Origin: Treponema sp. UBA1793
Lineage (GTDB): Bacteria > Spirochaetota > Spirochaetia > Treponematales > Treponemataceae
Length of the DNA: 64,000 nt
Direction: 5' to 3'
NCBI GenBank assembly: GCA_002314445.1
Contig: DCFX01000057.1
Location: forward strand, 1 to 64,000
This document shows, one piece after another, positions 31,921-40,401 of this stretch; position 1 is the stretch's first letter, and each line of letters opens with the position of its first letter. Below the pieces are notes generated by a model that saw nothing but the letters and a program-made list of their open reading frames with translations, had not been told where the DNA came from and searched no databases. The translations under genes and the position numbers were made by a program.

Positions 31921-33204
31921 TTATTTGTACAGAGGTGAATTCGTTATTGTGCCTGCGATTGCCGTTGCAGCCGCAGTAGCAGGGCTCATCAGATGAACCA
32001 TACCGCCTTTTCCCATTCTACCATTAAAATTACGGTTTGTGGTAGAGGCACATACCTCGCCTTCTGCAAGAACGCCGTTACTCATACCCAGACACGCACC
32101 GCAAGTCGGATTAGTGACACAGAATCCCGAATCCATAAAGATGTCAAGAAGTCCTTCATCAAGCGCCATTTTATAAATTTTCGGTGTAGCAGGGCTTACA
32201 ATTCCGCGGACACCGTCTGCAAGGTGATGTCCCTTGAGAATGCCTGCTGCAATACGAAGGTCTGAAATGCGCCCGTTGGTGCAGCTTCCGATATATACCT
32301 GATTAACTTTAGTTCCTTCCATTTCGGCAACTTTTTTTACCTGATCCGGTTTATATCCGGACGTACATACAGGTTCAAGGTCAGAAAGATCAAGCGTTAT
32401 TACTTTTTCATAGGCCGCATCCGGATCAGAAGTCCATTTGCTGTAATCTTTAAGGGCATTTTCTTTCGTCTTGTATTCATCCTTAATGAACTCCCAGAGA
32501 TAATCAACGGTTTTCATATCAGGATAGCAGATACCCGATGTACCGCCGGCCTCAACTGCCATGTTGCATACCGTCATACGTTCTTCCATACCGAAATTAT
32601 CGATTACGGGACCAGTAAATTCGACGACACAGTTTGTTGCACCATTTACGCCGATTTTTGCGATAAGGAAGAGGATAACATCCTTTGCATACACACCGTC
32701 TTTCAGTTTACCGTTCAGCACGAATTTGATTGATTTCGGTTCGCGGAAAGAGCAGACTCCTTTGAGTATTCCGACTTCAAGATCCGTCGTACCGACTCCT
32801 GCCGCAAACGCACCGAATGCTCCGTGGGTGCATGTATGGGAATCGCCCATAATTACGGTAAAACCGGGGCGTACATATCCTTTTTCGGGAAAGAGAGCGT
32901 GACAAACGCCGTTCGAACCGATGTCGAAGAAATCCTTTATATTCTGCCTTCGTGCCCAGTCACGGAGAATTTTTCCCTGAGCGGCAGTCTTGCTGTCTTT
33001 TGCGGGTGTTACATGATCAATAACTGCCTTTATTTTCGTGCTGTCGAACACTTTGTCCTTCCCGCGCTCTACAAGATCATTAATTGCGACAGGGGTTGTA
33101 ATTTCATGACAGAACACACGGTCAAGTTTGAGAACATATGTATTTGCGAAAGGAGTGTCGACCAGATGGGCTTCAAATATTTTCTGTGCTATCGTTTTAC
33201 TCAT
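31921..33204 (-). CDS. leuC: 3-isopropylmalate dehydratase large subunit
   Basis: A 427-residue Fe-S hydro-lyase subunit of the aconitase superfamily. The cluster ligands are visible in VYIGSCTNGR and NPTCGACLG, with further active-site blocks GDSHTCTHGAFGAFAAGVG (19 residues) and GATNCVVEF. Its length is that of the archaeal/type-2 (HACN) subfamily; enterobacterial LeuC is about 466. It has its own sigma-70 promoter and is followed by leuD. The reaction is reversible isomerisation of a 2-alkylmalate; exact substrate uncertain. Confidence 0.9.
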   Translation of the reverse strand: MSKTIAQKIFEAHLVDTPFANTYVLKLDRVFCHEITTPVAINDLVERGKDKVFDSTKIKAVIDHVTPAKDSKTAAQGKILRDWARRQNIKDFFDIGSNGVCHALFPEKGYVRPGFTVIMGDSHTCTHGAFGAFAAGVGTTDLEVGILKGVCSFREPKSIKFVLNGKLKDGVYAKDVILFLIAKIGVNGATNCVVEFTGPVIDNFGMEERMTVCNMAVEAGGTSGICYPDMKTVDYLWEFIKDEYKTKENALKDYSKWTSDPDAAYEKVITLDLSDLEPVCTSGYKPDQVKKVAEMEGTKVNQVYIGSCTNGRISDLRIAAGILKGHHLADGVRGIVSPATPKIYKMALDEGLLDIFMDSGFCVTNPTCGACLGMSNGVLAEGEVCASTTNRNFNGRMGKGGMVHLMSPATAAATAIAGTITNSPLYK

Positions 33205-33240
33205 AAAAATACCTCTTGTTTAATATTACTGAATAACTTT

Positions 33241-33269
33241 AGTATAAATAAAAGAATAATGATAGTCAA
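33241..33269 (-). promoter_or_regulatory. Promoter of leuC-leuD
   Basis: Minus-strand TTGACT (33269-33264), 17 bases, TATACT (33246-33241). A leader of about 30 bases with AAGAGGT follows to the ATG at 33204. Confidence 0.75.
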
Positions 33270-33277
33270 GAAAAATA

Positions 33278-33291
33278 ACCGGTTTTCCGGT
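33278..33291 (-). terminator. Short hairpin at the end of the dehydrogenase gene
   Basis: ACCGG-TTTT-CCGGT; on the minus strand it is followed by TATTTTTC. It is short and lies directly after the stop codon, so only a weak terminator. Confidence 0.4.
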
Positions 33292-33292
33292 A

Positions 33293-34237
33293 TTATGACA
33301 CAACATTCTGTGGATTTCCGTTTAAATAGCACTCAAAATTTCTAAGTGCTATATCCATAAGCCTGATACGTGTTTCCTTTGGAGCCCACGCTATATGCGG
33401 CGTTATGAGGCAGTTAGGTGCACCTAAGAGTTCACAGTCTGATTTCATAGGCTCATTAGTTAAAACATCGCATGCATAACCTGCAATTTTTCCGTCATCA
33501 AGCGCTTTCCGCACATCGTGTTCATTTATAAGCCCACCGCGCGCAGTGTTTATAACGTATGCAGTATTCTTCATAAGAGCGAGAGTCTGCTCTTGTACGA
33601 CTTCAGTCGTCTCGTTTGTAAGAGGGGCGTGAAGCGTAAGAAAATCGGACTGACGGAAAAGGTCATCCCTCGAAACAATGACAGGCATTCCTTCCTGTGC
33701 GCGATGGGGGCAGCATATGACATTCATGCCGAACGACTGTCCTATGGAAGCTACGCGCTGCCCGATATGGCCGTATCCAAAAATACCGAGTGTTTTACCT
33801 GAAAGCTCCATAAGAGGTGCATTCCAGTAACAAAAATCAGGACTTGCAATCCATTGCCCGCTCATAACGCTTTCGCTATGAGACTGGATGTGATTTGTGA
33901 ACGTCGTTATGAAAGCGAATACGTGCTGAGCCACAGACATCGTGCTGTAGGAAGGTACGTTTGTAACAGTGACGCCGGATTTACGTGCTGCTTTTACGTC
34001 AACAACATTATATCCTGTCGCAAGAACGCCAATGTATTTAAGATTTAAACATTTTTTTAAAACTTCAGAAGTGATATTGATTTTATTCAAAAGAACCGCA
34101 TCGGAATTACCAATACGATTGACTACCAGATCAGGAGGAGTACGTTCATAGACAGCAACAGATGCGTATTTTTTAAAACAATCCCAACTGAGGTCACCGG
34201 GGTTCAGCGCATGTCCGTCAAGAACAGTTAATTGCAT
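33293..34237 (-). CDS. D-2-hydroxyacid dehydrogenase, glycerate-dehydrogenase-like
   Basis: A 314-residue NAD-dependent oxidoreductase interconverting a 2-oxoacid and a D-2-hydroxyacid. Rossmann motif GIFGYGHIGQRV, catalytic Arg/Glu/His network in NTARGGLINEHDV and LITPHIAW. The sequence around GVLATGYNVVDVKAA resembles hydroxypyruvate/glycerate dehydrogenases more than D-lactate dehydrogenase or SerA (no ACT domain). It begins one base after the stop of the HMA-like protein, so the two are translationally coupled. Physiological substrate unknown; a link to the neighbouring LeuCD is speculative. Confidence 0.88.
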   Translation of the reverse strand: MQLTVLDGHALNPGDLSWDCFKKYASVAVYERTPPDLVVNRIGNSDAVLLNKINITSEVLKKCLNLKYIGVLATGYNVVDVKAARKSGVTVTNVPSYSTMSVAQHVFAFITTFTNHIQSHSESVMSGQWIASPDFCYWNAPLMELSGKTLGIFGYGHIGQRVASIGQSFGMNVICCPHRAQEGMPVIVSRDDLFRQSDFLTLHAPLTNETTEVVQEQTLALMKNTAYVINTARGGLINEHDVRKALDDGKIAGYACDVLTNEPMKSDCELLGAPNCLITPHIAWAPKETRIRLMDIALRNFECYLNGNPQNVVS

Positions 34238-34238
34238 T

Positions 34239-34448
34239 TTAATTCAATACGTCGACACCGGCACTTTTTATGGCTTTGTCGATGGACTCTTCAATACCTG
34301 CAGTTCCGTCCACAAAATCAACAAGAATCTGTGCCTTTGAAGCATTTGCAGCTACATTAGTAACACCTGCAACTCCACGTACAGCCGTATCTACTTTTTT
34401 TGCAGTATCATCATCAAACATACCGGCAACATAAATTTTTTTCTGCAT
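34239..34448 (-). CDS. Small HMA-fold-like protein lacking the metal-binding cysteines
   Basis: A 69-residue protein starting MQKKIYVAGMFDD. The ATG at 34448 is used because GTGGAG precedes it at normal spacing; an in-frame GTG at 34460 is part of that binding site. The beta-alpha-beta-beta-alpha-beta pattern (KKVDTAVRGVAGVTNVAANA, AQILVDF, IDKAIKSAGVDVLN) is that of heavy-metal-associated domains, but the GMTCxxC metal loop is replaced by GMFDDD. It may be a regulatory or protein-interaction domain rather than a metal chaperone. Coupled to the dehydrogenase gene. Confidence 0.65.
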   Translation of the reverse strand: MQKKIYVAGMFDDDTAKKVDTAVRGVAGVTNVAANASKAQILVDFVDGTAGIEESIDKAIKSAGVDVLN

Positions 34449-34590
34449 ATCAAGCTCCACGAATCCTAATTATAGATGAAAAACTTCAAGTTTTCAAGTA
34501 TTAAAAAACTACTTTTTTTATTCGTGCGGAAAGTTTGATACCCCGGCACTAGTGGCGTATGAAGGGTATAAAATTCCGACTGCGTTACCT

Positions 34591-35646
34591 TTAGAAAACT
34601 TCATCCTCCGTATCCTGCGACGGTGGTTGTGATTGAGTACGTCCTAACTGTCCGCAGGCTCCTCCTATTTTACGACCTCTTCTTGTTCTAAGTGTTATGT
34701 TAAGACCTTCCTTTTCAAGCATTGAAACAAATGAAGCGGATTCTTCAAATGAAGGTTCCTTAAACGGGAGTCCCTCGACGGGATTCCATGGGATAACATT
34801 GATATTTACATCAAGTTCCTTTGCAAAATCAATCAGGTGTCGTGCGCTTTCTGCTCCCGTATTTTCTCCTGACAACAGAGCTGCTTCAAGCGTTACGCGT
34901 TTTCCTGTTTTTTCTATATAATAAGCGATTGCCTTACGCAGTTCAGGAAGGGGATTCGCCAGAGAGACTGGCATAAGTCTGTTGCGCAGATTTTCATCCG
35001 CTGTAGTGAGGGAAACAGCGAGCCGGATCAGAGGTCCATTATCTGCAAGATCATATATACCTTTTATAACGCCTGATGTAGATAACGTGATACGCCGTCC
35101 TGAAAGATTTCTTCCCCGTTTATCTGTAAGTACGGCAACAGCTTTCCGTATTTCAGGAAGATTCATCATTGGTTCGCCCATACCCATGAACACAATATTA
35201 TCCAAGGGCCCGGCTGTCTTTTCAAGGAAGAGGAACTGTTCTACAATTTCTGCAGCAGAGAGGTTCCGTACCAGCCCGAGTGTTCCTGTTTTACAGAATG
35301 CGCACTTCATCGCACAGCCTGCCTGGCAGGAAACACATGCTGTTTTTCTGTTGTCACGGTCAGTAAGGAGTACTGTCTCCACAGCGAGGCCGTCGTGAAG
35401 CGTAATCTGAAGTTTTATTGTTCCGTCCGGATCTTTCAGTGTATTTGTCACAGCTGATGAGCGCAGTTCCGCTTTTTCAGCAAGTTCAGTCCTGAGGGTT
35501 TCGCTTATATTCGTCATTGACTCAAACGATGTGACTCCGCTCCCAATCCATTTAAAAATCTGCACACCGCGGAATGTCTGCGGAAGTGAAAGACATGAGA
35601 CTATTTCTTCAGGCAGAAGACCTGCAAGAGCAATTTTTTCCATCAT
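34591..35646 (-). CDS. rlmN: 23S rRNA (A2503-C2)/tRNA (A37-C2) methyltransferase RlmN
   Basis: A 351-residue radical-SAM methyltransferase that modifies A2503 of 23S rRNA at the peptidyl-transferase centre. Radical-SAM cysteines are C111, C115 and C118 (CAMKCAFC), SAM contacts GMGEPMMN, and the C-terminal GGACGQL carries the cysteine that forms the covalent RNA intermediate. RlmN rather than Cfr is favoured by overall length and the housekeeping context. It starts four bases after the TPR gene and is probably in one operon with it and the small upstream protein. Confidence 0.95.
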   Translation of the reverse strand: MMEKIALAGLLPEEIVSCLSLPQTFRGVQIFKWIGSGVTSFESMTNISETLRTELAEKAELRSSAVTNTLKDPDGTIKLQITLHDGLAVETVLLTDRDNRKTACVSCQAGCAMKCAFCKTGTLGLVRNLSAAEIVEQFLFLEKTAGPLDNIVFMGMGEPMMNLPEIRKAVAVLTDKRGRNLSGRRITLSTSGVIKGIYDLADNGPLIRLAVSLTTADENLRNRLMPVSLANPLPELRKAIAYYIEKTGKRVTLEAALLSGENTGAESARHLIDFAKELDVNINVIPWNPVEGLPFKEPSFEESASFVSMLEKEGLNITLRTRRGRKIGGACGQLGRTQSQPPSQDTEDEVF

Positions 35647-35650
35647 TCAA

Positions 35651-36829
35651 TTAAAGAGGCTTATTGTTTTTGAGCTTGTCAAGCATATCATTTATGGGCT
35701 GGCTGCGGGGACCCTGTTTCTGATAATTTTCAAGGCAGGTAACAGCATCCTGCCTCTTGTTCATTTTAACATAGCAGTCTGCCAGATCAATGTACAAACG
35801 ATAGTTTTTCGGATCGTTGCGGATAAGGCTTGAGAGGCGGTCGACAGCTTCTGCATATTTTCCCTCTCCTTTACAAATAAGAGCCAGTCCAAGAGCCGCA
35901 TAAATGTCAAAGTCGATATCAAGCGCCTTGCTGTAATATTCGGATGCCGTTTTATAATCACCTGTATTGCGGTATGCATCACCCGCACGTGTAAGAATTA
36001 CTTTATTGTTGGGATCAAGTTTAAGAATACGATTCCAGTATTCTATTGAACGGTACTGCTGGTTCATGCCCCGGTAACAGTCAGCAAGTCCAAAAAGCGC
36101 GTAAAAATTGTCAGGATCCATTTCAAGAGCGTTCTCAAAATAAGAAACTCCCTGATCGAATGTCTTGAGTTTTCTGTGGCAGTTTCCTATTGAAGTAAGT
36201 ACGCGGATATCGACAGCATCTTTATTAAGCTCAAGCATTCTTGTCCAGTAATAAAGGGCGTCTTTATATTCTTTAAAGTCGTAATGAAGGTGCCCCAGTC
36301 CTATAAGGGCATATGCGTTATTCTGTTCCATATCAAGAACTTTAAGATAGAGTTCCTTTGATTTCTTAAAATCACGTATTTTACGGTATGCATCAGCAAC
36401 GCGTGTAAGAACGGTGATATTGCGGTCATCGTGTACAAGATACTGTTCCCAGATTTCTATTGCCCTGTGGTACTGGTTAAGCGCTTTATAACAGTCTGCG
36501 AGCCCGAATAACGCATAATTATTTCCGGGGTGATATGACAGGCATGCTGTATAAAACTTTATTGCTTCATTGAAATTATTACGTTTCCGTTCGGAATCAC
36601 CAAGCCCGACAAGTGCATAATTATTATTGTCTTCAAGTTCAAGAATTTTACGAAAGGCATCTTCTGCTTCTGAAATTTTATTGCCTTTTAACAGCTGATA
36701 TCCTTCTTTTGAGAGTTCAGAGATTTTATCAGCCTGAGGATTATCAGTCTTTTCTGATTCACTCACCGCAGGAAATGATTCATCTGCTATAATTATTTGT
36801 TCGTTTGCAGCAATGTCTTCATTGTTCAT
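35651..36829 (-). CDS. TPR-repeat protein
   Basis: A 392-residue protein of ten or so tetratricopeptide repeats after an acidic N-terminus of about 35 residues. The repeats are very regular (NNYALVGLGDSERKRNNFNE, HPGNNYALFGLADCYKALNQ, DPNNKVILTRAGDAYRNTGD) and alternate between a GLAD/GLGD type and a TRVADAYRK type. No signal peptide is visible, so it is probably cytosolic. It sits between rlmN and a small TPR-like protein, 19 bases apart. Scaffold or assembly function is inferred only from the fold. Confidence 0.88.
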   Translation of the reverse strand: MNNEDIAANEQIIIADESFPAVSESEKTDNPQADKISELSKEGYQLLKGNKISEAEDAFRKILELEDNNNYALVGLGDSERKRNNFNEAIKFYTACLSYHPGNNYALFGLADCYKALNQYHRAIEIWEQYLVHDDRNITVLTRVADAYRKIRDFKKSKELYLKVLDMEQNNAYALIGLGHLHYDFKEYKDALYYWTRMLELNKDAVDIRVLTSIGNCHRKLKTFDQGVSYFENALEMDPDNFYALFGLADCYRGMNQQYRSIEYWNRILKLDPNNKVILTRAGDAYRNTGDYKTASEYYSKALDIDFDIYAALGLALICKGEGKYAEAVDRLSSLIRNDPKNYRLYIDLADCYVKMNKRQDAVTCLENYQKQGPRSQPINDMLDKLKNNKPL

Positions 36830-36848
36830 TCTTTACTCCTTTTTTAAA

Positions 36849-37190
36849 TCAGTCGTCTTTCAGCATGATTGATATGATTTTTGCCAAATCTTCATAGATC
36901 GGTTCCGACTTTTTTTTATTGTGTGCAAGAAAATATTGTTTCAGAGCTTTTATTCCTTCTTTCTTTTCCATATATTTATCGCCAACCCTTGTCAATCCAT
37001 CTGAATAACCTGTTGCAACAAAAATCCGGCGTGCATTTTCAATATCACCCTCGTTGTAAAAGACATTCCCCTTTCTGTTAAGAACAGCTTTTTGTTCTGT
37101 TGTTAAAGCTGAGACCGGCGAGTCAGTGACTTTGATAAAGCCCTGAACCCCCTGTTTGTCCTGTATTTGTTTTTTGAAATCATCTGTCAT
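36849..37190 (-). CDS. Small conserved-looking protein, single TPR-like unit
   Basis: A 113-residue cytosolic protein, basic and acidic residues mixed, without membrane segment or catalytic motif. Residues from about 32 (LTTEQKAVLNRKGNVFYNEGD) to 90 form helices with a TPR-like spacing, followed by a Lys-rich segment (HNKKKSEPIYED). I do not recognise the family. It lies first in a likely operon with the TPR gene and rlmN and is preceded by AAAGAGAG. Confidence 0.6.
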   Translation of the reverse strand: MTDDFKKQIQDKQGVQGFIKVTDSPVSALTTEQKAVLNRKGNVFYNEGDIENARRIFVATGYSDGLTRVGDKYMEKKEGIKALKQYFLAHNKKKSEPIYEDLAKIISIMLKDD

Positions 37191-37275
37191 AAAACTCTCT
37201 TTACAAACAAACTTTATAATCCTTACCTAACATGGTAACATTTTTTGAACAAAAGTCAAGTTTTTTCAAAATCAA

Positions 37276-37812
37276 TCAGGAATAAAAATCAACAATCGAT
37301 CTTCCATAAATACGCTTGTCAATCCGGTGCACACCACCTATGATGTCGGGCATATAATGCTCTTCGGGTCTGTGAACAAGAATTATACCGCCCTGAGCAA
37401 GCATATTGTTGTCGAATGCGCTTTCAATCAGTTCTTTATGAAATTTGTAAGGAAAAGGAGGGTCGAAAAAAATATAATCAAAACTTTCTTTGCACCGTTT
37501 TATATAATATTCTACAGGCATAAAGTGACATTGAATTTTTACGCCCATATCATTTTCTGTCATTGAAACGTTTTCAAGTATTGTTGGTATCTTTATTTTA
37601 TCTTTTTCGCATAACGCTACGCGTACTGCACCCCTGGATACCGCTTCAATAGCAATTGTTCCTGAACCGGAAAAAAGGTCAAGGAAAGATTTTCCGCTTA
37701 AATCACCGATAACTGCAAATACCGATTCCCTCATTCTGTCCATAGCTGGACGAATAATTCCTTCAGGGCATTTTGTATACCTGCCTGAGAGTTGACCGCC
37801 TGTTATTCTCAT
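37276..37812 (-). CDS. rsmD: 16S rRNA (guanine-966-N2)-methyltransferase
   Basis: A 178-residue Rossmann-fold SAM methyltransferase. N-terminal MRITGGQLSGR and the RPAMDRMRESVF block are diagnostic of RsmD, the SAM site is LDLFSGSGTIAIEAVSRGA (19 residues), and the catalytic N6/N2-type motif is DPPFPY. It methylates G966 of 16S rRNA during 30S assembly. It begins seven bases after the upstream ankyrin gene and has GGACGG as its binding site. Confidence 0.93.
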   Translation of the reverse strand: MRITGGQLSGRYTKCPEGIIRPAMDRMRESVFAVIGDLSGKSFLDLFSGSGTIAIEAVSRGAVRVALCEKDKIKIPTILENVSMTENDMGVKIQCHFMPVEYYIKRCKESFDYIFFDPPFPYKFHKELIESAFDNNMLAQGGIILVHRPEEHYMPDIIGGVHRIDKRIYGRSIVDFYS

Positions 37813-37819
37813 TTGTTGT

Positions 37820-39394
37820 TCACCGTCCTGTATTTAGCGACCAGTAGATCTGATCATGTTTTAATTGTGTGTTTGTCTGTGCAAAATCAAAAGCCGTTTT
37901 TCTGTCGGCCGTGCTTGTCGAAACAATAGCTCCGTTTCTCAGAAGTAAATCTATTACAGCTGTCGAGTTGCTGTATTCAGCAGCATACATAAGAGGTGTC
38001 TTTCCCTCCCAGAATCTGTTGAGAGGCGTTCCCTTGTTTATAAAAAGCTGTACTTTTGCAATAAGTATTCTGTCCGAAGATACATTTCCCGTGATGGAAT
38101 AAATAAGCGCTTTAAAGACTTCTTCTTCACCGGCCGAATAACCGGTAAGAAGTTGTGAAATAACAGAAGGATTTTCAGAATATTGGGCGGCAAGTGTCAG
38201 CGGAGATGCATTATATACATTTTGTACCCGGATTTGCGCCCCTTTCTGTATGAGCATGCTTACAAATTTTTCGTTATTCTGATAACGGACCGCATACATG
38301 AGCGGTGTCCAGCCGTCCCCGTCTTTTGCATTGACATCTGCGCCTGAATAAAGCAGCGCGTCAACTTCCGAGTCGTTGCCTGTTTTTAAAGCAGTCATAA
38401 GCGGCGTTACGCCGTTTTGATCGGCTCTATTTGCGTTTGAAATGAATGTCCGGGCCTGCAAGACTGCCGCGGACGTATTTCCGTTTTCGTCGCCATCGGA
38501 CGCATAATCATATAATGACATCTTTTTGTATGGTGACGTTTTCAGAACCTGCGAAGATGAAGAATTTGACGGGGGAAGGGGGACTGCCTTTTCGTCGTCT
38601 GATGCCGCATCTATCCCTGAAGCCTGAACAGTTTCTTCCATTAATAACAACTTCTTTTCCGGCGCGGAATCTTGGCCTTCGGAAGTTGTTCCGACAGCTG
38701 TTTCTGCAGGAACAGAGGAAGCAGGGACTGGTACCGGAACAACGGCGGAGGCGGCCGGAACAGGAACCGCAGCAACCGGTACTGAAGGTGTGGCTGTTGT
38801 ATTTTCTGTCTGCATGGTGTCTTTCGGTGGCGGTATGTTTTCTGCAGACGTAACGCTTTGCCCGTCCACAGTCTGTGAAATGAGCGCAATATCACTGTCT
38901 GGCAGATATGATTTTACGAGATTCTTTACTTCTTCCGACGGATTTTCATCTGCGTACTGTACTGCATATTTTTTAGTCTTATCTTTTGTCATAAGCCTTG
39001 TCCGTATCTGGCTTTTTGAAAAAGAACCGTACGAAAGAATCAGGGATGCTGTGTCAGGATCATCGCAATACTGGCAGGCATACGAGATTGCCGACTGGCC
39101 AAGCTTGTTTTTTTTTGCAGGGCTAACCCCCGCATCAAGGAGAAGCTTTATAATACGCTTGCTGCGCTTATATGAAACTGCACTCATAAGAAGCGTATCG
39201 TTGTTTTTCCCGACTGTGTATGTGATTAAATCGCTGTCGTTTTTAAGTGCATCTATTATATTCTGCAGAGATCCGTTTTGCATCAGCTCTTCATACTTGT
39301 CGCTGCGGCCAGAAGCCGAAAGTCTGGAAGCTACAGTCAGAATAAAGAAAAGACAGAGAAAGCAACTTGTTTTTTTGTTTCTGTGCAAAAACAT
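37820..39394 (-). CDS. Exported ankyrin-repeat protein
   Basis: A 524-residue protein with a signal peptide (CFLCLFFILTVASRLSASG). Ankyrin repeats occupy about 40-150 (NDTLLMSAVSYKRSKRIIKL, split form; LLDAGVSPAKKNKLGQSAIS) and about 315-515 (GVTPLMTALKTGNDSEVDAL; GWTPLMYAVRYQNNEKFVSM; KTPLMYAAEYSNSTAVIDLL). Between them lies a low-complexity Pro/Val/Ala-rich linker (about 190-275) that could span the periplasm. Function unknown. A promoter with -10 box eight bases from the ATG suggests a leaderless transcript. It is co-transcribed with rsmD. Confidence 0.85.
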   Translation of the reverse strand: MFLHRNKKTSCFLCLFFILTVASRLSASGRSDKYEELMQNGSLQNIIDALKNDSDLITYTVGKNNDTLLMSAVSYKRSKRIIKLLLDAGVSPAKKNKLGQSAISYACQYCDDPDTASLILSYGSFSKSQIRTRLMTKDKTKKYAVQYADENPSEEVKNLVKSYLPDSDIALISQTVDGQSVTSAENIPPPKDTMQTENTTATPSVPVAAVPVPAASAVVPVPVPASSVPAETAVGTTSEGQDSAPEKKLLLMEETVQASGIDAASDDEKAVPLPPSNSSSSQVLKTSPYKKMSLYDYASDGDENGNTSAAVLQARTFISNANRADQNGVTPLMTALKTGNDSEVDALLYSGADVNAKDGDGWTPLMYAVRYQNNEKFVSMLIQKGAQIRVQNVYNASPLTLAAQYSENPSVISQLLTGYSAGEEEVFKALIYSITGNVSSDRILIAKVQLFINKGTPLNRFWEGKTPLMYAAEYSNSTAVIDLLLRNGAIVSTSTADRKTAFDFAQTNTQLKHDQIYWSLNTGR

Positions 39395-39402
39395 ACTATA
39401 AT

Positions 39403-39431
39403 ATTATAGATGCAGAAAGACAGAGAAGCAA
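39403..39431 (-). promoter_or_regulatory. Promoter of the exported ankyrin gene, near-leaderless
   Basis: Minus-strand TTGCTT (39431-39426), 17 bases, TATAAT (39408-39403), then eight bases to the ATG at 39394. There is no Shine-Dalgarno in the eight bases. Confidence 0.65.
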
Positions 39432-39461
39432 GTACTTTCATCCTTCCGTTCCTGAATATGC

Positions 39462-39490
39462 TTGACCCTTAATATCCATTCTGTTATTAT
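39462..39490 (+). promoter_or_regulatory. Promoter of the rpsF operon
   Basis: TTGACC (39462-39467), 17 bases, TATTAT (39485-39490). The leader of about 50 bases carries a hairpin (39505-39527, TGGAGCTT with AAGCTTCCA, one bulge) just before the ribosome binding site AAGGAG; this could be the site of S6/S18 autoregulation, though I cannot see the published S6:S18 leader motif clearly. Confidence 0.7.
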
Positions 39491-39547
39491 AAAAGAACAC
39501 CCCTTGGAGCTTCATTGAAAGCTTCCATATGTCCATAAGGAGATTAT

Positions 39548-39841
39548 ATGAGAAAATATGAACTTATGACTATCTTCCCGATTGATGAGGAGAAGTCAAA
39601 GAAAGGTACTGATGATGTGCACAACACACTTGCACAGTACGGTGCAGAGATCGAAAAGGAAGAGCCGTTCGGTGACCGCGATCTTACATACGAAATCGAC
39701 AAACAGAAACGTGGTCGTTTTATCCTGTTTACACTTAAACTTAATCCTGGAAAAATTGCAGACCTCGACGGGCAGTTTAAAATCAATATGAATCTGCTTA
39801 AGTATCTTTTCGTCAAACTTGACGAGAGAGAAGCAAAATAG
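39548..39841 (+). CDS. rpsF: 30S ribosomal protein S6
   Basis: A 97-residue ribosomal protein with the S6 ferredoxin-like pattern: MRKYELMTIFP at the N-terminus, GDRDLTYEIDKQKRGRFILF in the middle, and the C-terminal strand LKYLFVKLD. It binds 16S rRNA with S18, which is encoded two genes downstream. AAGGAG lies seven bases before ATG 39548. Confidence 0.97.
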   Translation: MRKYELMTIFPIDEEKSKKGTDDVHNTLAQYGAEIEKEEPFGDRDLTYEIDKQKRGRFILFTLKLNPGKIADLDGQFKINMNLLKYLFVKLDEREAK

Positions 39842-39887
39842 TATATCGAAATATATAAATCAGAAAATTGATTGTGGAGGCTGAAGT

Positions 39888-40385
39888 ATGACAGACATGA
39901 ATCATGTATTCCTGATAGGACGTCTTACAAAAGACCTCGGAGCTGATGAGCGTTCTTTCGCGTATGTTGGAAACGGTCAGATGGCCCGGGCGAATGTCAG
40001 TATTGCCGTCAACAGAAGCAAAAAAGAAGGCGATCAATGGACTGATGAAGTGAATTATTTTGATGTGACAATCTGGGGAAAAACAGCTGAAAATCTTAAG
40101 CAGTATCTGCAGAAAGGAAAACAGATTGCTGTGGACGGTTATTTAAAGCAGGATCGCTGGCAGAAAGACGGACAGAATTTCAGTAAAGTAAGTATCGTCG
40201 CAAATACTGTTCAGCTTCTTGGGGGAAAATCGGATAACGGCCAGAGTGCCGGGGGTGTTCCGAGATTCCAGCCTAAGCCTGCAATGAATATGCAGCAGGG
40301 GGGAGGCATGTCTCAGGGTAATTCCTACAATGCCGATTCTGTATCCCCTGCCGACGGTGGATTCCCCGAAGATATTCCTTTTTAA
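39888..40385 (+). CDS. ssb: Single-stranded DNA-binding protein
   Basis: A 165-residue SSB with one OB fold (about 1-110: NHVFLIGRLTKDL, INRS-type strand SIAVNRSKKEGD, FDVTIWGKTAENLKQYLQKG in pieces), a Gly/Gln/Ser-rich linker and the acidic C-terminal tip EDIPF that recruits replication and repair partners. Its place between rpsF and rpsR is the standard bacterial arrangement. Confidence 0.97.
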   Translation: MTDMNHVFLIGRLTKDLGADERSFAYVGNGQMARANVSIAVNRSKKEGDQWTDEVNYFDVTIWGKTAENLKQYLQKGKQIAVDGYLKQDRWQKDGQNFSKVSIVANTVQLLGGKSDNGQSAGGVPRFQPKPAMNMQQGGGMSQGNSYNADSVSPADGGFPEDIPF

Positions 40386-40401
40386 TTTATTGGAGTAAAT
40401 T

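Noticed and set aside
31334..31996. 220-codon plus-strand open frame
   Set aside because: It is antisense to leuD and the end of leuC, which have strong family motifs; it has no binding site and a random composition.
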